NCBI GenBank assembly: GCA_028868895.1
Contig: JAGWTP010000017.1
Location: forward strand, 1-47,382
DNA length: 47,382 bases
Source of the DNA: Burkholderiales bacterium
GTDB lineage: Bacteria; Pseudomonadota; Gammaproteobacteria; Burkholderiales; Burkholderiaceae_C
Direction: 5' to 3'
The notes beneath the pieces were generated by a model. That model did no database searches and was not told the DNA's origin. It was given only the letters and a program-made list of their open reading frames with translations. This document shows, in pieces, positions 9,172 through 16,294 of this stretch. The position numbers and the translations under genes were made by a program. Every line of letters begins with the position of its first letter. The first letter of the stretch is position 1.

Positions 9172-9816
9172 TCAATGCGTCCACAGGCTGCGCAGCGTGG
9201 CGCCGATCAGCCGCAGGTCGTTGGCCAGCGACATGCGCTCGACGTACTCGGCCGCGCAGCGCAGCTTGGCCGGCATGACCTGCTCGATGTAGACCCGCTC
9301 CGGGTCGGCCGCTTGCGCGAGCAGCGTGCTTTCATCGCGGTAGGCGATCGAAGCCGGGTCGGTGATGCCGGGGCGCACCGACAGCACCTTGTCGCGCAGC
9401 GCAGCGGGGTACAGCGCCACGTAGCGCGGCACCTCGGGGCGCGGGCCGACCAGGCTCATGCTGCCGACCAGCACGTCGAGCAGCTGCGGCAGCTCGTCGA
9501 GCTTGGTGCGGCGCAGGAAGCGGCCCGCGCGGGTGATGCGCGGGTCGGCGCCGACGGTGATCTGCGGGCCGCCGTGGTCACCGCCCGGCGCGTCGTCTTG
9601 TGCGTCGTCCTGCGCACCGTTGCGCGCCGCGTCGGCACGCATGCTGCGGAACTTGTGGATCCAAAACGGCGCACCGAAGCGCCCGACCCGCTGCTGCCGG
9701 AAGAACACCGGCCCGGGCGTGTCGAGCTTGATCCACAGCGCGATGCCCAGCAGCAGCGGCGCCAGCAGCACCAGGCCGGCGCCGGCGCACAGCAGATCGA
9801 ACAGGCGCTTGGACAT
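9172..9816 (-). CDS. PglC-like initiating sugar transferase (monotopic phosphoglycosyltransferase)
   Basis: A 214-residue bacterial sugar transferase of the small (PglC) form. It begins with one re-entrant membrane helix (KRLFDLLCAGAGLVLLAPLL), then PGPVFFRQQRVGR and FWIHKFRSMRADA, the family's conserved phosphate-binding part. LRRTKLDELPQLLDVLVG and SLVGPRPEVP carry the catalytic Asp-Glu pair, and VRPGITDPASI follows. It transfers a sugar-1-phosphate from UDP-sugar to undecaprenyl phosphate. Its neighbours, a 4,6-dehydratase and an aminotransferase, suggest a 2,4-diamino-trideoxy sugar as donor, by analogy with PglC. An inserted Asp/Gly-rich stretch near residues 66-80 (NGAQDDAQDDAPGGDHGG) is unusual. 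Confidence 0.88.
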   Translation of the reverse strand: MSKRLFDLLCAGAGLVLLAPLLLGIALWIKLDTPGPVFFRQQRVGRFGAPFWIHKFRSMRADAARNGAQDDAQDDAPGGDHGGPQITVGADPRITRAGRFLRRTKLDELPQLLDVLVGSMSLVGPRPEVPRYVALYPAALRDKVLSVRPGITDPASIAYRDESTLLAQAADPERVYIEQVMPAKLRCAAEYVERMSLANDLRLIGATLRSLWTH

Positions 9817-9825
9817 CGGCGCGCT

Positions 9826-10992
9826 TCAGGCCAGCGCGTGGCGCACCGCGGCAACCACGCGCTGCACGTCGGCGTCGGTCATGCGGGTGTGGATCGGCAG
9901 GCTCAGCATCTGCTCGTAAGCGTGCTGGCTGTGCGGGAAGCGCTCGGGCCGCAGCGCGTAGCGGTCGCGCCAGTACGGCTGCAGGTGCAGCGGGATGTAG
10001 TGCACGCTGCAGCCGATGCCGGCGGCGTACAGCTGCTCGATCAGCGCGTCGCGGCGCACCGCCGCCGCGTCGCCCAGGCGCAGCACGTACAGGTGCCAGG
10101 CGTGCAGGTCGCCCGCCGGCGGCCCGGGCGGCGTGATCACCGGCAGGCCGGCAAACGCGGCGTTGTAGGACTGCGCGATCTGGCTGCGGCGTGCGTGGAA
10201 GGCGTGCGCGCGCTTGAGCTGGTGGATGCCCATCGCCGCGGCGATGTCGGTCAGGTTGTACTTGAACCCCGGCGCCACGATCTCGTAGTACCAGCTCGGC
10301 ACCTTGGCGGTGAACCGGTCGAAGGCGTCGCGGCTCATGCCGTGCAGGCGCATGGTCTTGATGCGCCGGGCCAGCGCGGCGTCGCGCGTGACGACCATGC
10401 CGCCTTCGCCGGTGGTGATGGTCTTGTTGGCGTAGAAGCTGAACACGGTCACATCCGACCCGAGCGTGCCGATCAGTTGGCCGGCGCTGGTGGCGGGCAA
10501 CGCGTGGGCGGCGTCTTCGACGATCTTCAGGCCGTGCCGGCGGGCAAGCGCGAGCAGCGCCGGCATGTCGGCGGCCAGACCGCCGTAGTGCACCGGCAGA
10601 ACGGCCTTCGTGCGCGGCGTGATGGCGGCCTCGACGCACTTCGGGTCGATGCACAGCGTGGCCGGGTCGATGTCGACCAGCACCACGTCGGCGCCGAGGT
10701 AGCGCACCACTTCGGCGGTGGCGGTGAAGGTGTGGGTGGTGGTGATGACCTCGTCGCCCGGCCCGATGCCCAGCGCTTCGAGCGCCAGGTGCAGCCCGGC
10801 GGTGGCGGAGTTCACGGCCATCGAGTGCAGCGCGGGGTCGCCCAGGAACGCGGTGAAGTCGGCCTCGAAACGCTGGGTCTTCGGGCCGGTGGTGACCCAG
10901 CCGGAGCGCAGCGTGTCGACGACCTCGTTGATCTCGTCTTCGCCGATGTCGGGCAGCGCGAAGGGCAGGAAGGGCAAGGTGGATGAACTCAT
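9826..10992 (-). CDS. DegT/DnrJ/EryC1 PLP-dependent sugar aminotransferase
   Basis: A 388-residue cytoplasmic sugar aminotransferase. Expected features are present: the N-terminal [20 protein letters not shown], a cofactor segment [13 protein letters not shown], the aspartate in [10 protein letters not shown], and the Schiff-base lysine in [15 protein letters not shown] near residue 182. The C-terminal [20 protein letters not shown] is typical. With the CapD/PglF-like dehydratase downstream it likely aminates a UDP-4-keto-6-deoxy-HexNAc. The start at 10992 lies one base after the stop of vapC1. A second copy of its first ~25 codons exists at 11735-11830. No dedicated PglD-type acetyltransferase is adjacent. 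Confidence 0.9.
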   Translation of the reverse strand: MSSSTLPFLPFALPDIGEDEINEVVDTLRSGWVTTGPKTQRFEADFTAFLGDPALHSMAVNSATAGLHLALEALGIGPGDEVITTTHTFTATAEVVRYLGADVVLVDIDPATLCIDPKCVEAAITPRTKAVLPVHYGGLAADMPALLALARRHGLKIVEDAAHALPATSAGQLIGTLGSDVTVFSFYANKTITTGEGGMVVTRDAALARRIKTMRLHGMSRDAFDRFTAKVPSWYYEIVAPGFKYNLTDIAAAMGIHQLKRAHAFHARRSQIAQSYNAAFAGLPVITPPGPPAGDLHAWHLYVLRLGDAAAVRRDALIEQLYAAGIGCSVHYIPLHLQPYWRDRYALRPERFPHSQHAYEQMLSLPIHTRMTDADVQRVVAAVRHALA

Positions 10993-10993
10993 G

Positions 10994-11434
10994 TCACGCC
11001 GACTCCCAGGGATTGATGACGACCAGACCCGGCACCAGCGCGAAGTTTTTGCTGTTGCGGGTGGCCAGTGGCAGGCGATGGTGCGAGGCGATGGCTGCGA
11101 TCTGCGCATCTTCGACCGAGATCGGCGAGCCGGCGCGACTGCGCAGCGCGACGATGGCTGCGTAGGCCGGCGCGGCATGCTCGTCGAATGCGAGATTGAG
11201 CCCGCGGAACTCCTGCTCGAACATGGCCTGGGCCACCAGCGTCAACGCACTGCGCTTCTTGCCCGCCGGCAGCAACGCGATGCCGAGCAGGATCTCGGCC
11301 TGGGTGACGGCGCTGACCACGAATCGGGTCTGCGGGCCCTGGGCAGAAAACCATCCCAGCACCCGCGGATCGGGCTGGGGCCGCATGAGCTCGGACAACA
11401 CGTTCGTATCGAGCAGGATGCGGGCCACGCTCAC
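10994..11434 (-). CDS. vapC: VapC/FitB-type PIN-domain toxin
   Basis: A 146-residue PIN-domain ribonuclease, toxin of a type II module. It starts [16 protein letters not shown], the FitB-like form with the first catalytic Asp; an acidic residue follows in TQAEILLG, and later come [10 protein letters not shown] (Asp) and LATRNSKNF (the Asn/Asp position). GTG at 11434 is chosen as start because it overlaps the antitoxin stop by four bases (GTGA); a second GTG two codons later is possible. It would cleave RNA unless bound by the antitoxin upstream. It sits within the polysaccharide operon, immediately before the DegT gene. Confidence 0.85.
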   Translation of the reverse strand: MSVARILLDTNVLSELMRPQPDPRVLGWFSAQGPQTRFVVSAVTQAEILLGIALLPAGKKRSALTLVAQAMFEQEFRGLNLAFDEHAAPAYAAIVALRSRAGSPISVEDAQIAAIASHHRLPLATRNSKNFALVPGLVVINPWESA

Positions 11435-11679
11435 CGGCCGCCCCACTTGGGCGGCAGCCGCGGCACCTGCCGCTTGGGCACCGGCAGCGCATCGACCGCG
11501 ACCGCGGCGAAACGCTTGTGCACGCGCTGCGCGAACGGTTCGTCGTGCGCGGGGCCGAGCACCGCCTGCTCGAGGATGTCGCGGGCGTGCTGTTCCATCG
11601 AGACGCCGCGGTGCGCCGCCAGCACCCGCAACTGCGCCTTCACGCGTTCGTCGATGCTGCGGATCATCAAGGTGGCCAT
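11431..11679 (-). CDS. vapB: FitA/VapB-type ribbon-helix-helix antitoxin
   Basis: An 82-residue small antitoxin. Residues 1-45 (MATLMIRSIDERVKAQLRVL and then GVSMEQHARDILEQAV) match the FitA ribbon-helix-helix DNA-binding domain. The tail, about residues 50-82, is rich in P, K and R with LPPKWGGR at the end and probably wraps the PIN toxin. Its stop overlaps the toxin start. Such antitoxins repress their own promoter; an inverted repeat lies just upstream at 11707-11733. Confidence 0.83.
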   Translation of the reverse strand: MATLMIRSIDERVKAQLRVLAAHRGVSMEQHARDILEQAVLGPAHDEPFAQRVHKRFAAVAVDALPVPKRQVPRLPPKWGGR

Positions 11680-11706
11680 GTCGACTCCAAGGCTTCAAAG
11701 TCAGAC

Positions 11707-11735
11707 TGCATTGTAGTCACTGCATGCAATGCATT
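11707..11735. promoter_or_regulatory. Inverted repeat upstream of vapB1, possible operator
   Basis: TGCATTG (11707-11713) and CAATGCA (11727-11733) form an inverted repeat. Between and beside them are the palindromes TGCATGCA (11721-11728) and AATGCATT (11728-11735). The element is 28-56 bases upstream of the vapB1 start, where ribbon-helix-helix antitoxins usually bind. It is AT-rich compared with its surroundings. Binding is inferred, not shown. Confidence 0.4.
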
Positions 11736-11830
11736 CAATTGGCACTCGGAGCCTCGATGCCTTCGTTGATTTCGACTTCGCCGATGTCGGGCAGCGCGAA
11801 GGGCAGGAAGGGCAAGCTGCTGGACGTCAT
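11735..11830 (-). pseudogene. Orphan duplicate of the aminotransferase 5' end
   Basis: An open frame of 31 codons (ATG 11830, stop TGA at 11735-11737) reads [20 protein letters not shown] then INEGIE, nearly the same as the start of the DegT aminotransferase at 10992 ([24 protein letters not shown]). Forty-one bases, 11776-11816, are identical to 10938-10978. After about 25 codons similarity ends at the vapBC1 upstream region. It lies 15 bases after the vapC2 stop, just as the intact gene lies directly after the vapC1 stop. It is a truncated gene copy left by recombination or insertion. Confidence 0.8.
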
Positions 11831-11845
11831 GACGGGAGTGAACCA

Positions 11846-12277
11846 TCAGCTCAGCGTGACGAGGTGCCGCTTCGACGCAGCCGGCACGGCTTCGGTCGAA
11901 ATGCCGCGATCGAAGGTCACGAGCCGGCCGCCGTGGGTGGCGGCCAGCGCCAGCAGGTAGGCGTCGGTGACCTGGCGCGAGCTCAGCACCCGGTCCCAGC
12001 GCAGCACGCCGGGTTCCAGCAGGCTGACCGAGTCGGGCCAGAAAACATGGCTGGCACCGGCGACGGCGCGCGCCAGACGCTGCGCCACCACCGCCGTGGG
12101 CTGCGCGTTCGGATAGCTGCCGAGCGACAGGATGCGCAGGCAGCCGTTCTGGGTCAACGGGCACGACGCCCAGCCCGACCTGGCATGCGCAGCCAGCCAG
12201 TTCGTCGCCGCGGCATGGTGCAGATGGCCGGCGTCCAGCAGGGCCACGAGCACGTTGACATCGAGCAGCGCCCGCAT
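11846..12277 (-). CDS. vapC: VapC-type PIN-domain toxin, second module
   Basis: A 143-residue PIN protein beginning MRALLDVNVLVALLDAGHLHH, the form often annotated as a TA-system VapC ribonuclease. The first Asp is in LLDVNV, a Thr-Gln-Asn-Gly region (LTQNGCLRIL) follows, and the later acidic positions are in RQVTDAYLLALA and VTFDRGI. It is two bases downstream of its antitoxin and belongs to a different PIN subgroup from vapC1, so the two modules are not recent duplicates of each other. Confidence 0.83.
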   Translation of the reverse strand: MRALLDVNVLVALLDAGHLHHAAATNWLAAHARSGWASCPLTQNGCLRILSLGSYPNAQPTAVVAQRLARAVAGASHVFWPDSVSLLEPGVLRWDRVLSSRQVTDAYLLALAATHGGRLVTFDRGISTEAVPAASKRHLVTLS

Positions 12278-12279
12278 GC

Positions 12280-12531
12280 TCAGATGCCCTCGGCGTCGCG
12301 CAACGCATCGACCTGGTCGTTGGTGGTGACCACGCCCGGCCTGGCCGGGAACGGCTCGAACCCGGCCACGACCGGTCGACGCGAGCGGCCGGACCGCGAC
12401 GCCGAAGCCGCACCGGTGAGTGAATCACGCAGCAGGCGCGACACCACCTGGCCGGCGGTGGCCCCTTCCTTGCGGGCCATCTCCTTGGTGGCCGCCAGCA
12501 GGTCGTCGTCGATGTCCAGCGTGGTTCGCAT
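12280..12531 (-). CDS. vapB: VapB-type ribbon-helix-helix antitoxin, second module
   Basis: An 83-residue antitoxin. MRTTLDIDDDLLAATKEMAR and then GATAGQVVSRLLRDSL form the ribbon-helix-helix; a basic Ser/Arg linker (SASRSGRSRRP) and a C-terminal segment (FEPFPARPGVVTTND) for toxin binding follow. A purine-rich AAGGA lies 6-10 bases before the ATG. The 108 bases upstream (12532-12639) to the methyltransferase stop contain repeated CATCAC-like words but no convincing promoter. Confidence 0.82.
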   Translation of the reverse strand: MRTTLDIDDDLLAATKEMARKEGATAGQVVSRLLRDSLTGAASASRSGRSRRPVVAGFEPFPARPGVVTTNDQVDALRDAEGI

Positions 12532-12639
12532 GTTCGTCCTTCAAGTCGAGTGACGCTGTGATGAAGAGATGCAGTGATGTCGTCGGCTGCCCATCTTATC
12601 AAGTCCGCTCGCCTTCCCCATGGCGCGCGCTGCAACCGA

Positions 12640-13335
12640 TCAGGCCGGCTTCTCGACCCAGGCCAGCACATGCGTGCGCAGCACGGGCAGCGCATTGCAC
12701 AGCGTGTACAGGGCGGGGTGAATGCGGGCCACGGCGCGCGCGATCGGTGGCGCCAGCGTGACGCGCTCGACCCGTACGTGGCCGTGCGGGAACAGCGCGC
12801 GCAACCGGCGAACCGGCACGCCGCGCACATCGGGGTTGCGCGGGTTGTCGACGGTGAAGTCGTACCAGAGCACGCCACCACCGGGCTTGACCCAGCGCCA
12901 CATCGCCTCGGCCAGACGCTGCTGGAAGGCGTCGTCGAGCAGCGACGAGAACACGGTGGACGCGTACACGATGTCTTGCGACGCGGCGGCGACCGGCGCG
13001 TCGGCGGCGTCGCCCTCGTATACGGCAACGGCATCGGGCAAGCCGGCGCGCGCCTGCGCGACGCGCTCGGCCAGCAGCTCGGCGCCGCCCAGGTGCTGCG
13101 GCGCAAAACCCAGCCGCAGCAGCTCCTGCAGGTTGCCGCCGCTGCCGCAGCCCACTTCGAACACGCGCAGCGCCGACAGGTCGGCCCAGCCCCGCCGCGC
13201 GAACAGCTTCAGCATCGCCCGCTGACGCTCCTGGACGGTGAGCCACACATCGGGCTTGAGCATGCTGTAGCGGTCGGTCGCCGCGCGGCGTGCGTAGCGC
13301 TCGGCCACGGCCTTCGGCTCGCGTTGCGGAGTCAT
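12640..13335 (-). CDS. SAM-dependent class I methyltransferase
   Basis: A 231-residue cytoplasmic methyltransferase. The SAM-binding motif I is LRVFEVGCGSGGNLQEL near residues 50-66, with an acidic motif II region (AAVYEGDAADAPV) and SQDIVYASTVFSSLLD after it, then the VKPGGGVLWYDFT strand. The substrate is not evident; in a polysaccharide operon, O-methylation of a sugar is the likely role. ATG 13335 overlaps the stop of the upstream glycosyltransferase by four bases (ATGA), so it is cotranslated. Confidence 0.83.
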   Translation of the reverse strand: MTPQREPKAVAERYARRAATDRYSMLKPDVWLTVQERQRAMLKLFARRGWADLSALRVFEVGCGSGGNLQELLRLGFAPQHLGGAELLAERVAQARAGLPDAVAVYEGDAADAPVAAASQDIVYASTVFSSLLDDAFQQRLAEAMWRWVKPGGGVLWYDFTVDNPRNPDVRGVPVRRLRALFPHGHVRVERVTLAPPIARAVARIHPALYTLCNALPVLRTHVLAWVEKPA

Positions 13336-14582
13336 CGAACCGCCTTCGCGGACAGTGCGTCGATGAAGCGCTGCGCCAGCACCGCGTAGGTGTGGTGGGC
13401 GAGCACGAAGGCGCGCCCACGCTCGCCCATGGCCAAGCGTTCCTCGGTCGGGCACGCCATCAGCGCCCGCAGCCCGTCGGCCACTGCCTGCGCCGACTCC
13501 GGCGCCACCGTGACTCCGCAGCGCGCCTCGGCCACCGGATCGTTGCCGGCCTCGACCGAATGCAGCACCGGGCGGGCGGCCATCATGTAGTCCATCAGCT
13601 TGTTCGGTGCGATGCCGAAGCGGTAGATCGGCACGCGCTGCCAGCCGATGTAGGCGATGTCGAACGTGCGCAGCAGCGCCGGGATCTGCGCCTTCGGGAT
13701 CGGCGGCAGCATCAGCACGTTCGCGAGCCCTTCGTCGCGCACGCGCTGCGCCAGCCGCGCCTTTTCATGGCCGTCGCCGACGAGCACGAAGGTGCAGGGC
13801 TGCGCCTTCATCAGCGCGGCGGCATCGAGCAGCACGTCGAGCGCGTTCGGCAGGCCGTGCGAGCCGGCGTAGCCGACCAGCGTGCGACCGGCAGCCTTCA
13901 GCGCCGCGAGCTGCGCTGCCAGATCGGCGCCGAGCGGCGCGGGCTCGCCCTGCCAATCGTTGTGCGCGATGCCGTTGGGCACGATGTGCAGCTTGCGCAG
14001 GTCCAGGCCGTGCGCGCGCATGTGCTCGGCGACCTTCGGCAGCATCGACACGACCACGTCGGCATCACGGTAGGCATCGTTCTCGGCCTTCTGGCACAGC
14101 ACGATGAACGGGTGCCGCGGCGACATGCCGGAGAGCTCGATCGGCGAGGCCGGCCACAGGTCGTGCACCTCGAAGACGAGCTTTGCGTTGGCCTTGCGCG
14201 CCAGCCGGCGCGCGACCCAGATGTCCATCGGGTAGGTGCTCGACGCGATCACCACGTCGGGCCGGAACTCGCGTGCGAGCCGCGCCGACTCCCGCCACAG
14301 CCGGCTCAGGAAGGCCCAGATGTTGCGCACCCGACCGACCCCGTTGCCCGCATAGGCGGGCGCGGGCAGCCAGCGGTAGGCGACACCGTCGATCACTTCG
14401 TCGAGCGGCTGCGTGCCGCCCGCCGCCAGCTCTGGCTGCCGGGTGCGCACGTGCGAGTACGCGGCCGTGACGATCTGCACCTTGTGCCCGGCGCGCACCC
14501 ATTCGCGCGCCAGGTAGTACGGCCGGTACTCCATGCCGTGGCGTGGCGAGCCGGCGTAGTGGTTGATGAGCAGGATGTTCAT
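13332..14582 (-). CDS. Glycosyltransferase family 4, WbuB-like
   Basis: A 416-residue GT-B glycosyltransferase. The N-terminal MNILLINHYAGSPRHGMEYR with REWVRAGHKVQIVTA is typical of WbuB-type enzymes, which add an amino sugar such as FucNAc or a related donor. The donor domain has KLHIVPNGI, GYAGSHGLPNALD and, near the end, a conserved acidic stretch around VEAGNDPVAEARCG. Its ATG overlaps the stop of the preceding glycosyltransferase by four bases. Predicted to act on the cytoplasmic face on undecaprenyl-linked glycan. Confidence 0.87.
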   Translation of the reverse strand: MNILLINHYAGSPRHGMEYRPYYLAREWVRAGHKVQIVTAAYSHVRTRQPELAAGGTQPLDEVIDGVAYRWLPAPAYAGNGVGRVRNIWAFLSRLWRESARLAREFRPDVVIASSTYPMDIWVARRLARKANAKLVFEVHDLWPASPIELSGMSPRHPFIVLCQKAENDAYRDADVVVSMLPKVAEHMRAHGLDLRKLHIVPNGIAHNDWQGEPAPLGADLAAQLAALKAAGRTLVGYAGSHGLPNALDVLLDAAALMKAQPCTFVLVGDGHEKARLAQRVRDEGLANVLMLPPIPKAQIPALLRTFDIAYIGWQRVPIYRFGIAPNKLMDYMMAARPVLHSVEAGNDPVAEARCGVTVAPESAQAVADGLRALMACPTEERLAMGERGRAFVLAHHTYAVLAQRFIDALSAKAVR

Positions 14583-15670
14583 GGGCGGCGCAGCTCGCGC
14601 AGGCGGTCCAGAAAGCGTGCCACCGCCGGCGCGAACAGCCCGTGCTGCGCGACCCAGGCGCGGTTGTCCTGCGCCACGCGCTCGGCCCGCTCGAACAGCG
14701 GCTGCAGCGCACGGGCTTCGAAGCCTGCGTCGGGCACGATCAAGCCGCTGCGCCCGTCGTGCACCAGCTCGCGATTCGCTGGCAAGTCCGACAGCAGCGG
14801 GATGCAGCCGTGCGCCATCGCTTCGAGCACCGACACCGCGACCGAATCACTGCCGGGCAGGCTGACGTACCAGCGGGCACGGTCATACCAGGCGGCCTGC
14901 TCGACCGGGCCCAGGCGGCCGACGAACTCGACCTGCTGGCCAGCAGCGATCGCGCCGACCGTCAGCCCCAGCGCGCGCGCCTGCGCCGGCAGGCTGGCGA
15001 CGAGCGAGCCGTCGTTCGCGACCACCAGGCGCGCATCGGGGTGCGCGCCGGCCACCTGGGCGAACAGCGCCAGCACGCGCTCGGGTCGGTACAACGGCTC
15101 CAGGCCGCGGTTGGCGAAGAACAGCCAAGCGTCCTTCGGCCCGGGCTGCGGCGGCAGCGCCTCGAGCCCGAACGCGAACGTCATCACCTCACCGGCGCCC
15201 AGCGCCCGCATGCGCTGCGCCATGTGCAGCGAATCGCTGGTGGTCAGCGTGCAGGCGCGCAGCACGCGCCGCGTCAGCCAGCGGTACGCCCACGAGCGTT
15301 GTGGCGCGACCAGGATGTCGCTGCCCCAGGCCGAGCCGACGATGCGCCCGCGCAGGAGCCACAGGCGCTGGGCGAGCCAGGCCAGCGTGCCGTGCGACGT
15401 GAGGTAGTGGGCGTGCAGCCAGTCGGCGTCGATGCGCCGCAGCCACGCCCCCAGGCGCGGCAGCGACGCCAGCAGCGCGACGTTGCCGCCGGCGTGCACG
15501 GCGTCGAAGCCCAGTGCCAGCCGCCGCTGGGGCGCCACCACGCCGTCGAAGCCGGGTGCGAAGCCGCGGCTCGATGCGACCCACAGCTCCACGTCGACCA
15601 CCGAGCCAAGCGCCCGCGCCCATTTCAGCAGGTGCGGGCTCTGGGCGTCGCCGATCAACGCGATGCGCAC
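14579..15670 (-). CDS. GT-B glycosyltransferase (group 1)
   Basis: A 363-residue glycosyltransferase starting with GTG at 15670: RIALIGDAQSPHLLKWARAL, similar to family 4 enzymes that begin with 'GDAxSxHxxRW'. The acceptor domain has DADWLHAHYLTSHG and GSAWGSDILV. The donor domain shows WYVSLPGSDSVAVSVLEAMAHG with the E-x7-E-like motif, then GRSGLIVPD. It is three bases from the acyltransferase stop and overlaps the next gene, so it is within the same operon. Specificity is unknown. Confidence 0.86.
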   Translation of the reverse strand: MRIALIGDAQSPHLLKWARALGSVVDVELWVASSRGFAPGFDGVVAPQRRLALGFDAVHAGGNVALLASLPRLGAWLRRIDADWLHAHYLTSHGTLAWLAQRLWLLRGRIVGSAWGSDILVAPQRSWAYRWLTRRVLRACTLTTSDSLHMAQRMRALGAGEVMTFAFGLEALPPQPGPKDAWLFFANRGLEPLYRPERVLALFAQVAGAHPDARLVVANDGSLVASLPAQARALGLTVGAIAAGQQVEFVGRLGPVEQAAWYDRARWYVSLPGSDSVAVSVLEAMAHGCIPLLSDLPANRELVHDGRSGLIVPDAGFEARALQPLFERAERVAQDNRAWVAQHGLFAPAVARFLDRLRELRRP

Positions 15671-15673
15671 GCT

Positions 15674-16294
15674 TCAGCCCTCGCGCGGAGCGCGCGTGTC
15701 GGCCGGCGCGCCGGCCCAGGCTTCGTAACGCGGCCGCCACTGCGGGTGCCGGGCCAACAGCACGGCGTCGGCGTCGCGCGTGTCGCCGACGGCCACTGCC
15801 GGGTTGCCGGCGATCACCGCGAAGTCGGGGAAGGTGCCACGCACGCGGCTGTGCGACTCCACCAGGCAGCCCTTGCCGAGCCGCGTGCCGGCCTCGATCA
15901 CGCTGTGCGGCCCGATGAAGCAGAACGCGCCGATGTGCACCGCGGCGGCGATGAAGCCCGGGCGCTGCTCGGGTGGCAGCGTGCCGTAGTCGTGGCCCAT
16001 CAGGCGCAGGCTGCGGTGCGAGCTGTGGGTGACGATGCTGACGAAGTTGGTGATCTGCACCCCCGTGTCGATGCGCACGCCCTGGTGCGCCTCGATGAAG
16101 TTGTAGTGACCGATGAAGACATCGTCGCCCAGCACCAGCCCTTGTTCGTGCTCGATGCAGGTGCTCGGCGAGATGCGCGTGAGCGGCAGCGCCCGGCCGT
16201 CGCGGGCGCGCTCGCCGAAAACGATCCGGAACGCGAACACCTGCGCCAGCGCGCGCCGCGCGCGGTTCAGCCAGGGTCTAAGCAGCATCGACAT
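15674..16294 (-). CDS. Hexapeptide-repeat acyltransferase (LbH fold)
   Basis: A 206-residue trimeric acyltransferase with left-handed beta-helix repeats between residues ~55 and 170 (GDDVFIGHYNFIEA, GVRIDTGVQITNFVSIVTHS, VHIGAFCFIGPHSVIEAG, GTRLGKGCLVESHSRVRG). An active-site His is likely in VTHSSHR. It would acetylate a sugar of the repeat unit. ATG 16294 gives a 17-base overlap with the flippase gene; an ATG at 16288 is equally possible. It resembles colanic-acid type acetyltransferases more than WbpD. Confidence 0.82.
   Translation of the reverse strand: MSMLLRPWLNRARRALAQVFAFRIVFGERARDGRALPLTRISPSTCIEHEQGLVLGDDVFIGHYNFIEAHQGVRIDTGVQITNFVSIVTHSSHRSLRLMGHDYGTLPPEQRPGFIAAAVHIGAFCFIGPHSVIEAGTRLGKGCLVESHSRVRGTFPDFAVIAGNPAVAVGDTRDADAVLLARHPQWRPRYEAWAGAPADTRAPREG

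Noticed and set aside
7081..10986. A 1301-codon + strand open frame
   Set aside because: It lies opposite four well-identified - strand genes, is rich in Arg/His/Ala/Gly with no domain, and is a typical antisense shadow of high-GC codon use.
13290..15407. A 705-codon + strand open frame, with others like it at 16113-18044 and 24949-27375
   Set aside because: All are opposite recognised genes and have the low-complexity arginine/alanine composition of shadow frames.
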